This document shows, piece after piece, positions 33,440-47,800 of a stretch of 60,000 nt of DNA (its first letter is position 1; each line of letters starts with the position of its first letter). The DNA is from Nematostella vectensis (Eukaryota > Cnidaria > Anthozoa > Actiniaria > Edwardsiidae). The position numbers and the translations under genes are program-made. Below the pieces are notes generated by a model. That model saw only the letters and a list, made by a program, of their open reading frames with translations, had not been told where the DNA came from and ran no database searches. The stretch is taken from NCBI RefSeq assembly GCF_932526225.1, contig NC_064034.1, positions 16,940,887-17,000,886 on the forward strand. Direction: 5' to 3'.

Positions 33440-34960
33440 TACACACTCATAGGTTTTTTTAGAACAAGATACTTATATAATATAAAACTAAAAACAAACT
33501 TTTGCTTTTTAAATAATAAATCTGTAAAGACAACAGTTTTCTATCAACCTAAAGATAATGGGAAAGGGGATAGAAAAGTACTGAATATAATTATCACATT
33601 ATTGTTATTATATTTTTTTTTCAAACATTTAAGGAAAAGTCATATTTCTTCCTTTTTCTTCTCCCTGTTGACTATTTTTATGCAATTGATGCTCTTTGCT
33701 ATTTCCCCTCTACTCCAAAAATAAATTAATGAACAGATTTGATTTTTAAATTAGAAATTTTTATTTATTACTTTCACTTATATTTTCTTTTTAGGATTTT
33801 CTTTCCAAGTCTCTTGCCCATCACATTTATTTTAAATGTTTAGATTTATTTCATTGGAATAGTTAGATCCAGGGTTTCTCAAAACACCAAAATATAATGC
33901 ATTACTGGATGTATATTTGTAGATATTAATTCCCATGGGGATGGAAAATCACCACTTAAAATGGTACATTAAATCTTCAGCATTGCATCTTATCTAAAAT
34001 TGTGTCTGACACTATATTCCATCTTTGAAATCCTGTTTTATCCATTGTTCTTCGCAAGAACAAAGCTTGTCAGAATGTAGCTTTACAAATGTACATTAAT
34101 GGAACTTTTATTAAGGGGAAGGGTTTTTTTAGGGCAAGATACTTAAACTTTATAACACTAGCAACAACCTTGTTCTTTTTCAATAATAGAATTCTGTTCA
34201 CATAGCTTGGATAGCAAAGACATGGCCTCTTTAGAGGCCTGTGGTAGTAAAAGGGTTAAGATAATGGGAAAGGGGAAATGTCAAAAAATGCTCAATCAAA
34301 TTATTTTCATTACTGTTATATTTTTTTCACCAAACCTTTCAAGTTTAGTCAATTCACTTTTTCTTTCCTCTCCCATCGATTATTTTTTAGTCATTTGATA
34401 TTCTTTGATTCCTCTCTACCCCAAACATAGATCAATGAAAGGGTTTGGTTTGAAATTAGAAGTTAGCATTTTAGCACTGTCAGTGATGCCTTAGATGTTT
34501 TTTTTTAGGATTTGCTTCCAAAATCAATCTGTTTTTTCTTCATTGCATTCATTTTGGAGTAGGCCACCAACAACAAGGCCACTATATGGTAAATGGTGGG
34601 TGCACCAATATGTAATGCATGAAAGGAGATATATTTTTGGATTTTAATTTCCAGACATTTTTATGAATATTCGGTCCAATGAAGGAGAGAATCGCCACTA
34701 AATAAATACATAAAAATTACAGTATGGCATCTAAACAGTCTAAATATATTATTTCAAATCTGTGGAATGCTGTTACATCCATGACCTATTCTGCACAAGG
34801 GCAAAGCTTGTCGGAGTATTGTTTTGATTAAAAAAATATATTTATAAACTTCTGTGATGGGACATAAGAATTTATCATTAGACTCTTGACAACTTTGACA
34901 GCCATATTCACACCAGGAATTGTGTTTGTTAACTTTGATGTACTGCATAATTTAAATTAT
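33440..34960. repeat. Diverged tandem duplication, ~700-bp unit
   Basis: Landmarks recur in order about 670-740 bp apart: AGGTTTTTTTAGAACAAGAT / GGTTTTTTTAGGGCAAGATA, ATAATGGGAAAGGGG, TTTTTAGGATTTTCTTTCCAAG / TTTTAGGATTTGCTTCCAAA, AATCACCACTTAAA / AATCGCCACTAAAT, GAACAAAGCTTGTCAGA / GGCAAAGCTTGTCGGA. AT-rich, no ORF conserved between the two copies. Confidence 0.7.
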
Positions 34961-35620
34961 TGAATAAGGCCTGGATCCATTTGGTTGGTATAATAAATAA
35001 ATCTCAGTAAAGAGCAGGATCCTAGATCCCCCAAAAATACCTCAATCAGTCAACACAGAAGGTGTTCAATGCTGGCTCCGCTTTTAGGCAGTGCCTAAAT
35101 CTATATATTATCAAGATTTATATTTCGAATCCTTTTTCTACCTTCCATCATCCAATCATCCATTTCATTGAGTATTTCGCCTGTTTTTATTTTGGTATCA
35201 TAACATCGATCCTCTCAGCCGCAGCAAAACGTACATTGATTTGGATATTTCTTCTTCTATTCTCCGGTCAAAAACTCCTAACTAAAATCAGGCAAAAAGT
35301 CGCTAACAAGCATTGCCTGTTTAAATTCAAGAGGAAAAACAGTTTTGAGCGAAATAAAAGTATATAAAAGTGGACCAAGTGAGTGTTTGGGTTGCGTTAC
35401 TTGCTGTCAAAAGCGTGTCTGTACTGTTTTTACCAGACATGCTCATTTGAAGCTCTCGACCAATCAGCGCGCGAGACTCACTGGTGTTATTTTATAAATT
35501 CTGATAAATACTAAAATTGAATAATTTCGTCAATAACATATCCAGCCTTAAATGTAGGGTGGGACCCTAAATTTATAATAGCTCTATTCATAATAACTTT
35601 ATGAATAACTATGTATAACT
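34961..35620. other. Spacer downstream of the last pentraxin-like exon seen
   Basis: The gene on the - strand should continue here or further left with the second half of its second pentraxin domain. I could not find a D-G-Q-W-H type exon. Nothing else is supported. Confidence 0.35.
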
Positions 35621-35623
35621 CAC

Positions 35624-35843
35624 TCGTTGTTGAGCGATATGGTGACTTTACAGGGGCTATCAAAATATATTTCCAAGGCACGATGGTAAGTGGCAGTTGC
35701 ATAGCTGAAAACTGTTCGTGAATCCACAATTAGCTGAGACCAGAAGCACGCCGTGAATTTTGTGAGGGTGGGGAGGGTCGGGGGCTGAATGTAATTCGCA
35801 GTTGTACTTGTCTTGTACTGGAACAGATAATCAGACTGATTTA
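35624..35843 (-). CDS. Exon: first half of a second pentraxin domain
   Basis: Acceptor TTATTTTTTCAG|TA (phase 1), donor AACAACGA|GTGAGT (phase 2), 220 nt; both phases equal those of exon 48200-47969. The sequence fits the start of a pentraxin fold: PPTLPTLTKFTACFWSQL, then TVFSYATA and KVTISLNNE. The partner half with the W-H-x-V-C motif was not found, so the exon may be a relic or its partner may have escaped me. Confidence 0.55.
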
Positions 35844-38800
35844 CTGAAAAAATAATGAAAAGACATATTAGTATTTGAAAGATAAAAATTGTAGAAATAT
35901 TTTTTATGGGCATTTGCTCGCTTATATGTACTTATAAAATTTAATAGAGTATGAAATACTGAAAAAAAACATGCTATGTCCATGTCTACATTATGCGTTA
36001 TCTGTAAAATAGATATTATGCAGCTTGTTCTATGCAATAATTATTTCCATTTCCAAGTCATTTAATCCGCAGTGGCTCTGTACCCGACAGTCGGGACAGG
36101 TATTGGGTGGACTAAATGCCCGACTGTTTTCCATTTATTAAAATAACCCTGTAAATTGTCTTCCTAGTGAGTTCAAAGTATTCTATATTTGTTGACAAAG
36201 GGCAAGTGATTCTGAATTGAGCTTCGTTGTCGGTATTGAATGCTTTTCGTTGTCTGTGTCCACTTTAAAATAGGAATTTTAGTGACACAGGATTTTTCTA
36301 CGTGTCTACAGCTTTCAATTTACGAAAGAATATTTCGGCAAATTGTCTTCCTATTTATGAGTTCAAAGTATCCTATATTTGTCAAGAAAGGGTAAGCGAA
36401 TCTGAATTCAGCTCTGTTGTCGGTATTGAATATTTTTCCTTGCTTGTATACACTTGTATAATGCACCAGTCAATTAAAACCACGGCACCCCGACCCCATG
36501 CGCGTTACTTTCTCGGCCACCGGGGCCTGTGGAGCTGTTAAAACCCCCGATACATGGCCTCGGTGTTTTCCCATAACGTCCCACTATCGAAAGCCATACC
36601 TTTCTTTGAGCTGCCCTGTTCAGTGAACTAAAATTCGGCGGGGAAAAGCGTATGCATGCTACACCAACTTTCGGGCCCTCTCTAGTATTTTCAGCACAGG
36701 CTACCCCAAATTTAAAAATCAACAGACATCGATAGATAGAAAGTAAACTATATTTTTTTCAGTCAATACTATCAGAGATTTAAATTTGCACGCAAGTATC
36801 TTTGTTGAAAGATTATAATTTGATTACGCCGGGAAAAAACCTGGACAGCGTTAATTCCCCGCCCCCTTTCCCGGCCTGTTGAGGACTTATGTTAAATCCC
36901 CTGCCCCCCGGTGGACTACAGCTGTTAATTAAATATCCCGCATAACCGCGTTACCTCCCCGGTAGGTCTCGGGAGCGGGGGCGGGGGGGGGGGGTGGGGG
37001 CGGTCTGTCAATTGACTGCTACATAAACACTATTCCCGTTATTGTAGCAGATAAAATTCGTGTCACTTAAATAGCGATTTTATTTTATGTATGCAAGGAA
37101 AAACTTTCGATTCCGACAACAAAGCTCAAATTAGATTCGCTTGCCCTTTCTTAACAATAGGATAATTCGAACATACTTGGTTTACAAATCATTGGCTCAT
37201 TTGAATAAATTGGAAACTGTCGGGCATTTAGTCCATTGAAGACCCGTCCAGACAGTTGTAGGAGATAAAATTCAGTGTCACTTTGATAACGATTTTATAG
37301 TGTATTAGTGTATACAAGCAAGGAAAAACGTTCAATTCCGACTACAAAGCTCAAATTAGATTCGTTTTCCCTTTCTCCACAAATATACAATAATTTGAAC
37401 TCACAAGGTCGAAAATTTACTGTGATATTATCGTAAATTGAGAGTTGTAGCCATTTAGCACCATATTTAGAACTATACCCTGCGCACAGGGTTGACTGGG
37501 ATACCTGAGAGGGCATTGTTTTGTGACATGTATGGCTTTGACTACCCACTTTGAATATGATAAAAATATTTATACAATTTTGGTTTTAATCGTAAATGCC
37601 ATATCACAACACCGATTGGGACAAAAAAGGTAAGAGCATCATCTCTAAGTTGGGGGAGGACTCGAGGTGTGCTCCATGAAAGTAGAAGGGCTGATAGTCC
37701 TGTTTTTTACAGTGTAAAAATCTTAACAAATACTATTCCCGCAGCAGAGTTAGCACCAAAATAAAATCAAGGAAAGCTGAGAATGTGTTTTAGCATTGTT
37801 ATTTCTTAAAAATTTCTTTGGTTCACTGCCCTCAATGTGCTATCACCTAGGGGTAAATTTATCTTAACACCCAAAGTGAGTCATATTGTGTAAACAATAT
37901 AATTTTATTTAAATGTAATATTCTATTTATGTAAGAGCCAAGTCAACAACATTTATTTATTTCATTAAGTAAAATGAGAGGGCTTTAAAATATCCAGACT
38001 TGATTAAAATTAGAGCATTTACATATTTTCAAGATCAACAACACATTCAAAGTTAAAACAATTTGTTAGATTTTATTGAAAATGTAAAAATAAAAATAAA
38101 ATGACATTTAATACGGGTATAAAGGTTTTTTTAGGAAATAACTCATCTTAAGAAAGCACCGAAATACCAAAAAGATAAGCACCAAAATACCAAAATAATT
38201 TTCATAGATTTAAATATCTTACACTACATATGACTACTGACATATTTACCTCTAAAGAGTTACCAAAGACAAAGTAGCGACTTTTAACTTTAGTACCACA
38301 GGCAGCCCAAGGCTACTGTCAGTGGTTTGTAAAGGAATGTATGGAGAATTTATATGTTAGCGAAAAAAATACTTTATCGTGAAAAATAAAACTTTAGACC
38401 ATGTAATATTGTGTTTGAGTCTTCCTTTATTTCAATTTTGCCGATAGAATGTCAGTAGAGCGAGTTTGAAGCCCGCTACGAATTGTGTTTCTAAATATAC
38501 TGTATATATTTTATATACATTTTCCACTGACAGAAGCCTTGGGCTGCCTGTGCTAGAACAAGATATTTGACGCTTATTGATGAAAACTGCTCGTTATTAT
38601 AATGGAAATTATCTCAATTTAAGTTACACCTATGCTTTATTGAAATCGACATTGTAAATTAGATGATATGTCATTTAATGAACGAGTTTAATATATTTTA
38701 TAGTAAGAAACAATCCAAGCCGAGATGTCTTCCACAATGACTTGGTAGAAATTGAAGCTATGGTAAAATATACAGTTATTAAATCGTGAATCGGGCCTTC

Positions 38801-41800
38801 AACTGTACAAATAACATGGATCTGAGAGCTGGAATCTCAAATTCAAAATGGCGGACATGCAGACGGTATTCTGGGGCCGGTTCCTGAAAAGCCGATTTGC
38901 GCTAACCCAGGGTTAAGTTAACCCTAACCCACGATTAAATTTTTACCCCCAGATTAGTTCCGTTCCCGAAACGCTGGTTAGCGCTAACTCTGGGTCAGTT
39001 TGGAGGTAAAATCTAACCCTGCTCGCGAGGTGGGTTAACTCGCTAACCCACTGTTTAGTTGGCGTAACACAGGCCTCCCAAACTTTGAAGTAGAACTAAA
39101 GCTTCATAAAATAAATTTGTCGACAAAAAGACGTTACACAAAACAATGTAGGGATCAAATATCCTAACATTCCGCTTTATTATGTGACCCTCGTTGCGAT
39201 GCCGACTTGAAAATTGTGCTGGGACAGACAGAAAGTTACATGAAATTTATACTTGAAATGAATATGTCTCGATAGTGTCACGCACCAACTCGAATCCTAC
39301 AAATGACACTTTTTTGGCCATGAAATGGAGGTAATTACAGGTGATGTAGAGGTGTTTTGGGGCTTTTCTGTGAAAATAAAATCACCAAAGGTAAATTTAA
39401 GTTGCTTTCTGTTGATATACTGGGTACCCTGTGTGAATTTTACTCCTCAAACCACTTTTTCACTCGTTTAATCCAGGGTTAGTAATTCGGGGGATTACTT
39501 GGCTTTCGGGAACGGTGAGTTATCCGTCGGTTAGCTAACCTACGATTAGCGAATTTTAACCCGGGATTAGGCGCTGATCGAGGGTTAAGTTAATCGGCCT
39601 TTCAGGAACCGGCCCCTGGTAACTAAGGCATTGCGATGACGTAGGGCGTTAGGCCAGATACCTCGTGTAAAAAAAAGCGTAAGGTTGGAATGAGTACACA
39701 AAAAAAATTACACAAAAAGTGACGGATGGGCTTCCTGGGCATTGCGCAACATTGCAGATTTCTCGGGACCACTAAAAAAAAACAGTTGCATTTTTTGACT
39801 GGGCTACCACAGGTAACCCAGTAAAAATTCTAAGTGGCACTAAAATTACGATTTTAGTGTACACAGTCAACGGAAAAGATTCAATACCGACAACAAAGCT
39901 CAATTAAGATTCGCTTGCCCTTTCTCAACAAATATAGAATACTTTGAACTCACTAGGAAGACAATTTACTGGGTTTTTTTTAATAAATTGAAAACTGTCG
40001 GGCATTTAGTCCATCCAAGACCTGTCCCGACTGTTGTCATTATGTTATGGTAATGTTAGTGTTTCGAAATGACACAAAAATCACTACTCGTTTGAACATG
40101 ATTTTTTGGGTTTAGCTTGATATTGCTCCAAAAAGTGAAAAATGGCTGATAGCTGCATTCCTACCTCGTGATCGACAGCCTGATGGGAAAACCATCTTGA
40201 CGTCACCATGGTAACTATCAAAGTTGAATTCCCTCCAGGATATGAGATCTCCTCTCTCTACTGCGCATGCTCGTGAGCGTTCCTTGATCACGTGATCAGT
40301 AGCCACGCCATCCCACATGTGGAACTGACTCAGAGCACCGACATAAGATTTGCCCTCTGCGAAATTGCCGCCGTAAGAGTCTTGTCTCTGACCTAGTACC
40401 AGTTTTCCTTTGCCTTGGAATGCGTATCCGACTTTGAAGTTTGATCCGTGACCACGCTTAGCGCCGTCGACGTAGAACGCCCATTTGCCGTCAGTGCTGT
40501 TCCACTTGATACACACTTGATGCCATTGACCGTCAGCCAAGGAATCTACTTCTACGAAACTTCCAAGACAATGAGGAACTGTTAGGGATATTACTTGCAA
40601 CAGAATGGACTGAGAAACACACAACTCTTGGTGGATGATATTCATAGTTCTGCTGTATCTTTTACGATAAATGTTTCTCATCAACATAGGTTTCCCCATA
40701 CATGCCGTTATAGAACTACAGCCTCCTGCTGTAGTTACAGTTACAGTAGTTGTAGTTACAGTTACATTACGGATGTGCGGATGTAATGTTTTTTTTTTCT
40801 TCTTTTTAAACTGTTTAGATTCATTTTTAGCTGTACTTGATACTCTATGTGAAATCCAGGTATCACCGACCCCACCCCCCTCCCGCCCACTGTAACAAGA
40901 CACTGTAACACGACACTGTTACATGACACTGTTACATGACACTGTTACATGACACTGTTACATGACACTGTTACATGACTGTTACATGACACTGTTACAT
41001 GGCATTGTTACATGACACTGTTACATGACACTGTTACATGACACTGTTACATGACACTGTTACATGACTGTTACATGACACTGTTACATGGCATTGTTAC
41101 ATGACACTGTTACATGGCATTGTAACATGACACTGTTACATGACACTGTTACATGACGCTGTTACATGACGCTGTTACATGACTGTTACATGACACTGTT
41201 ACATGACACTGTTACATGACACTGTTACATGACACTGTTACATGACACTGTTACATGACACTGTTACATGACGCTGTTACATGACACTGTTACATGACAC
41301 TGTTACATGACACTGTTACATGACACTGTTACATGACGCTGTTACATGACGCTGTTACATGACGCTGTTACATGACACTGTTACATGACTGTTACATGAC
41401 GCTGTTACATGACGCTGTTACATGACACTGTTACATGACGCTGTTACATGACGCTGTTACATGACGCTGTTACATGACACTGTTACATGACACTGTTACA
41501 TGACACTGTTACATGACACTGTTACATGACACTGTTACATGACACTGTTACATGACACTGTTACATGACACTGTTACATGACACTGTTACATGACACTGT
41601 TACATGACTGTTACATGACACTGTTACATGACACTGTTACATGACTGTTACATGACACTGTTACATGACCCTGTTACATGACTGTTACATGACACTGTTA
41701 CATGACCCTGTTACATGACACTGTTACATGACACTGTTACATGACGCTGTTACATGACACTGTTACATGACTGTTACATGACACTGTTACATGACCCTGT

Positions 41801-44800
41801 TACATGACACTGTTACATGACACTGTTACATGACGCTGTTACATGACACTGTTACATGACCCTGTTACATGACACTGTTACATGACGCTGTTACATGACA
41901 CTGTTACATGGCACTGTTACATGACACTGTTACATGACACTGTTACATGACTGTTACATGACACTGTTACATGACACTGTTACATGACACTGTTACATGA
42001 CACTGTTACATGACTGTTACATGACACTGTTACATGACTGTTACATGACACTGTTACATGACGCTGTTACATGACACTGTTACATGACACTGTTACATGA
42101 CGCTGTTACATGACACTGTTACATGACACTGTTACATGACGCTGTTACTGACACTGTTACATGACACTGTTACATGACGCTGTTACATGACACTGTTACA
42201 TGACACTGTTACATGACGCTGTTACATGACACTGTTACATGACACTGTTACATGACTGTTACATGACACTGTTACATGACACTGTTACATGGCATTGTAA
42301 CATGACACTGTTACATGACCCTGTTACATGACACTGTTACATGACACTGTTACATGACACTGTTACATGACACTGTTACATGACTGTTACATGACACTGT
42401 TACATGACACTGTTACATGACACTGTTACATGACTGTTACATGGCACTGTTACATGACCCTGTTACATGACTGTTACATGGCACTGTTACATGACTGTTA
42501 CATGACACTGTTACATGACACTGTTACATGACTGTTACATGACACTGTTACATGACCCTGTTACATGACTGTTACATGACACTGTTACATGACCCTGTTA
42601 CATGACACTGTTACATGACACTGTTACATGACGCTGTTACATGACACTGTTACATGACCCTGTTACATGACACTGTTACATGACGCTGTTACATGACACT
42701 GTTACATGGCACTGTTACATGACACTGTTACATGACACTGTTACATGGCTGTTACATGACACTGTTACATGACACTGTTACATGACACTGTTACATGACA
42801 CTGTTACATGACTGTTACATGACACTGTTACATGACTGTTACATGACACTGTTACATGACGCTGTTACATGACACTGTTACATGACACTGTTACATGACG
42901 CTGTTACATGACACTGTTACATGGCTGTTACATGACACTGTTACATGACACTGTTACATGACACTGTTACATGACACTGTTACATGACTGTTACATGACA
43001 CTGTTACATGGCATTGTTACATGACACTGTTACATGACACTGTTACATGACACTGTTACATGACACTGTTACATGACTGTTACATGACACTGTTACATGG
43101 CATTGTTACATGACACTGTTACATGGCATTGTAACATGACACTGTTACATGACACTGTTACATGACACTGTTACATGACACTGTTACATGACGCTGTTAC
43201 ATGACACTGTTACATGACTGTTACATGACACTGTTACATGACCCTGTTACATGACACTGTTACATGACACTGTTACATGACGCTGTTACATGACACTGTT
43301 ACATGACCCTGTTACATGACACTGTTACATGACGCTGTTACATGACACTGTTACATGGCACTGTTACATGACACTGTTACATGACACTGTTACATGACTG
43401 TTACATGACACTGTTACATGACACTGTTACATGACACTGTTACATGACACTGTTACATGACTGTTACATGACACTGTTACATGACTGTTACATGACACTG
43501 TTACATGACGCTGTTACATGACACTGTTACATGACACTGTTACATGACGCTGTTACATGACACTGTTACATGACACTGTTACATGACGCTGTTACTGACA
43601 CTGTTACATGACACTGTTACATGACGCTGTTACATGACACTGTTACATGACACTGTTACATGACGCTGTTACATGACACTGTTACATGACACTGTTACAT
43701 GACTGTTACATGACACTGTTACATGACACTGTTACATGGCATTGTAACATGACACTGTTACATGACCCTGTTACATGACACTGTTACATGACACTGTTAC
43801 ATGACACTGTTACATGGCACTGTTACATGACTGTTACATGACACTGTTACATGACACTGTTACATGACACTGTTACATGACTGTTACATGGCACTGTTAC
43901 ATGACCCTGTTACGTGACTGTTACATGGCACTGTTACATGACTGTTACATGACACTGTTACATGACACTGTTACATGACTGTTACATGACACTGTTACAT
44001 GACCCTGTTACATGACTGTTACATGACACTGTTACATGACCCTGTTACATGACACTGTTACATGACACTGTTACATGACGCTGTTACATGACACTGTTAC
44101 ATGACCCTGTTACATGACACTGTTACATGACGCTGTTACATGACACTGTTACATGGCACTGTTACATGACACTGTTACATGACACTGTTACATGGCTGTT
44201 ACATGACACTGTTACATGACACTGTTACATGACACTGTTACATGACACTGTTACATGACTGTTACATGACACTGTTACATGACTGTTACATGACACTGTT
44301 ACATGACGCTGTTACATGACACTGTTACATGACACTGTTACATGACGCTGTTACATGACACTGTTACATGGCTGTTACATGACACTGTTACATGACACTG
44401 TTACATGACACTGTTACATGACACTGTTACATGACTGTTACATGACACTGTTACATGGCATTGTTACATGACACTGTTACATGACACTGTTACATGACAC
44501 TGTTACATGACACTGTTACATGACTGTTACATGACACTGTTACATGGCATTGTTACATGACACTGTTACATGGCATTGTAACATGACACTGTTACATGAC
44601 ACTGTTACATGACGCTGTTACATGACGCTGTTACATGACTGTTACATGACACTGTTACATGACACTGTTACATGACACTGTTACATGACACTGTTACATG
44701 ACACTGTTACATGACACTGTTACATGACGCTGTTACATGACACTGTTACATGACACTGTTACATGACACTGTTACATGACACTGTTACATGACGCTGTTA

Positions 44801-47800
44801 CATGACGCTGTTACATGACGCTGTTACATGACACTGTTACATGACTGTTACATGACGCTGTTACATGACGCTGTTACATGACACTGTTACATGACGCTGT
44901 TACATGACGCTGTTACATGACGCTGTTACATGACACTGTTACATGACACTGTTACATGACACTGTTACATGACACTGTTACATGACACTGTTACATGACA
45001 CTGTTACATGACACTGTTACATGACACTGTTACATGACACTGTTACATGACACTGTTACATGACTGTTACATGACACTGTTACATGACACTGTTACATGA
45101 CTGTTACATGACACTGTTACATGACCCTGTTACATGACTGTTACATGACACTGTTACATGACCCTGTTACATGACACTGTTACATGACACTGTTACATGA
45201 CGCTGTTACATGACACTGTTACATGACCCTGTTACATGACACTGTTACATGACGCTGTTACATGACACTGTTACATGGCACTGTTACATGACACTGTTAC
45301 ATGACACTGTTACATGACTGTTACATGACACTGTTACATGACACTGTTACATGACACTGTTACATGACACTGTTACATGACTGTTACATGACACTGTTAC
45401 ATGACTGTTACATGACACTGTTACATGACGCTGTTACATGACACTGTTACATGACACTGTTACATGACGCTGTTACATGACACTGTTACATGACACTGTT
45501 ACATGACGCTGTTACTGACACTGTTACATGACACTGTTACATGACGCTGTTACATGACACTGTTACATGACACTGTTACATGACGCTGTTACATGACACT
45601 GTTACATGACACTGTTACATGACTGTTACATGACACTGTTACATGACACTGTTACATGGCATTGTAACATGACACTGTTACATGACCCTGTTACATGACA
45701 CTGTTACATGACACTGTTACATGACACTGTTACATGGCACTGTTACATGACTGTTACATGACACTGTTACATGACACTGTTACATGACACTGTTACATGA
45801 CTGTTACATGGCACTGTTACATGACCCTGTTACATGACTGTTACATGGCACTGTTACATGACTGTTACATGACACTGTTACATGACACTGTTACATGACT
45901 GTTACATGACACTGTTACATGACCCTGTTACATGACTGTTACATGACACTGTTACATGACCCTGTTACATGACACTGTTACATGACGCTGTTACATGACA
46001 CTGTTACATGACCCTGTTACATGACACTGTTACATGACGCTGTTACATGACACTGTTACATGGCACTGTTACATGACACTGTTACATGACACTGTTACAT
46101 GGCTGTTACATGACACTGTTACATGACACTGTTACATGACACTGTTACATGACACTGTTACATGACTGTTACATGACACTGTTACATGACTGTTACATGA
46201 CACTGTTACATGACGCTGTTACATGACACTGTTACATGACACTGTTACATGACGCTGTTACATGACACTGTTACATGGCTGTTACATGACACTGTTACAT
46301 GACACTGTTACATGACACTGTTACATGACACTGTTACATGACTGTTACATGACACTGTTACATGACTGTTACATGACACTGTTACATGACTGTTACATGA
46401 CACTGTTACATGACGCTGTTACATGACACTGTTACATGACACTGTTACATGACGCTGTTACTGACACTGTTACATGACACTGTTACATGACGCTGTTACA
46501 TGACACTGTTACATGACACTGTTACATGACGCTGTTACATGACACTGTTACATGACACTGTTACATGACTGTTACATGACACTGTTACATGACACTGTTA
46601 CATGGCATTGTAACATGACACTGTTACATGACCCTGTTACATGACTGTTACATGACACTGTTACATGACGCTGTTACATGACACTGTTACATGACACTGT
46701 TACATGACACTGTTACATGACTGTTACATGACGCTGTTACTGACACTGTTACATGACACTGTTACATGACACTGTTACATGACACTGTTACATGACTGTT
46801 ACATGACACTGTTACATGACTGTTACATGACACTGTTACATGACACTGTTACATGACACTGTTACATGACACTGTTACATGACGCTGTTACATGACACTG
46901 TTACATGACGCTGTTACATGACGCTGTTACATGACGCTGTTACATGACACTGTTACATGACACTGTTACATGACACTGTTACATGACACTGTTACATGAC
47001 ACTGTTACATGACGCTGTTACATGACACTGTTACATGGCACTGTTACATGACACTGTTACATGACACTGTTACATGACACTGTTACATGACACTGTTACA
47101 TGACACTGTTACATGACACTGTTACATGACACTGTTACATGACACTGTTACATGACACTGTTACATGGCACTGTTACATGACTGTTACATGACACTGTTA
47201 CATGACACTGTTACATGACACTGTTACATGACGCTGTTACATGACGCTGTTATATGACACTGTTACATGACGCTGTTATATGGCGCTGTTACATGACACT
47301 GTTATATGACTGTTACATGACACTGTTACATGACACTGTTACATGACACTGTTACATGACGCTGTTAGATGACGCTGTTACATGACGCTGTTACATGACA
47401 CTGTTACATGACACTGTTACATGACGCTGTTACATGACACTGTTACATGACGCTGTTATATGACACTGTTACATGACGCTGTTATATGACGCTGTTACAT
47501 GACACTGTTATATGACGCTGTTACATGACACTGTTACATGACTGTTACATGAATGTTACATGACCCTCTTACATGACTGTTACATGACACTGTTACATGA
47601 CACTGTTACATGGCACTGTTACATGACACTGTTACATGACACTGTTACATGACACTGTTACATGACACTGTTACATGACACTGTTACATGACACTGTTAC
47701 ATGACTGTTACATGAATGTTACATGACACTGTTACATGACACTGTTACATGACACTGTTACATGACTGTTACATGACGCTGTTACTGACACTGTTACATG

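Larger units (their letters stand above)
36086..40036. mobile_element. Element or nested elements with ~200-bp terminal inverted repeats
   Basis: About 210 bp at 36086-36296 (ACAGTCGGGACAGGTATTGG ... GTCGGTATTGAATGCTTTTC) is repeated in inverse at ~39828-40036 with roughly 85-90 percent identity by eye. Further partial copies lie at ~36302-36450 (direct) and at ~37080-37257 and ~37310-37420 (inverse). Thus 36086-37257 could itself be a 1.2-kb element. No transposase ORF is visible, so it is non-autonomous. It lies in the intron between the pentraxin exons at 40165 and 35843 and contains two smaller MITEs. Confidence 0.65.
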
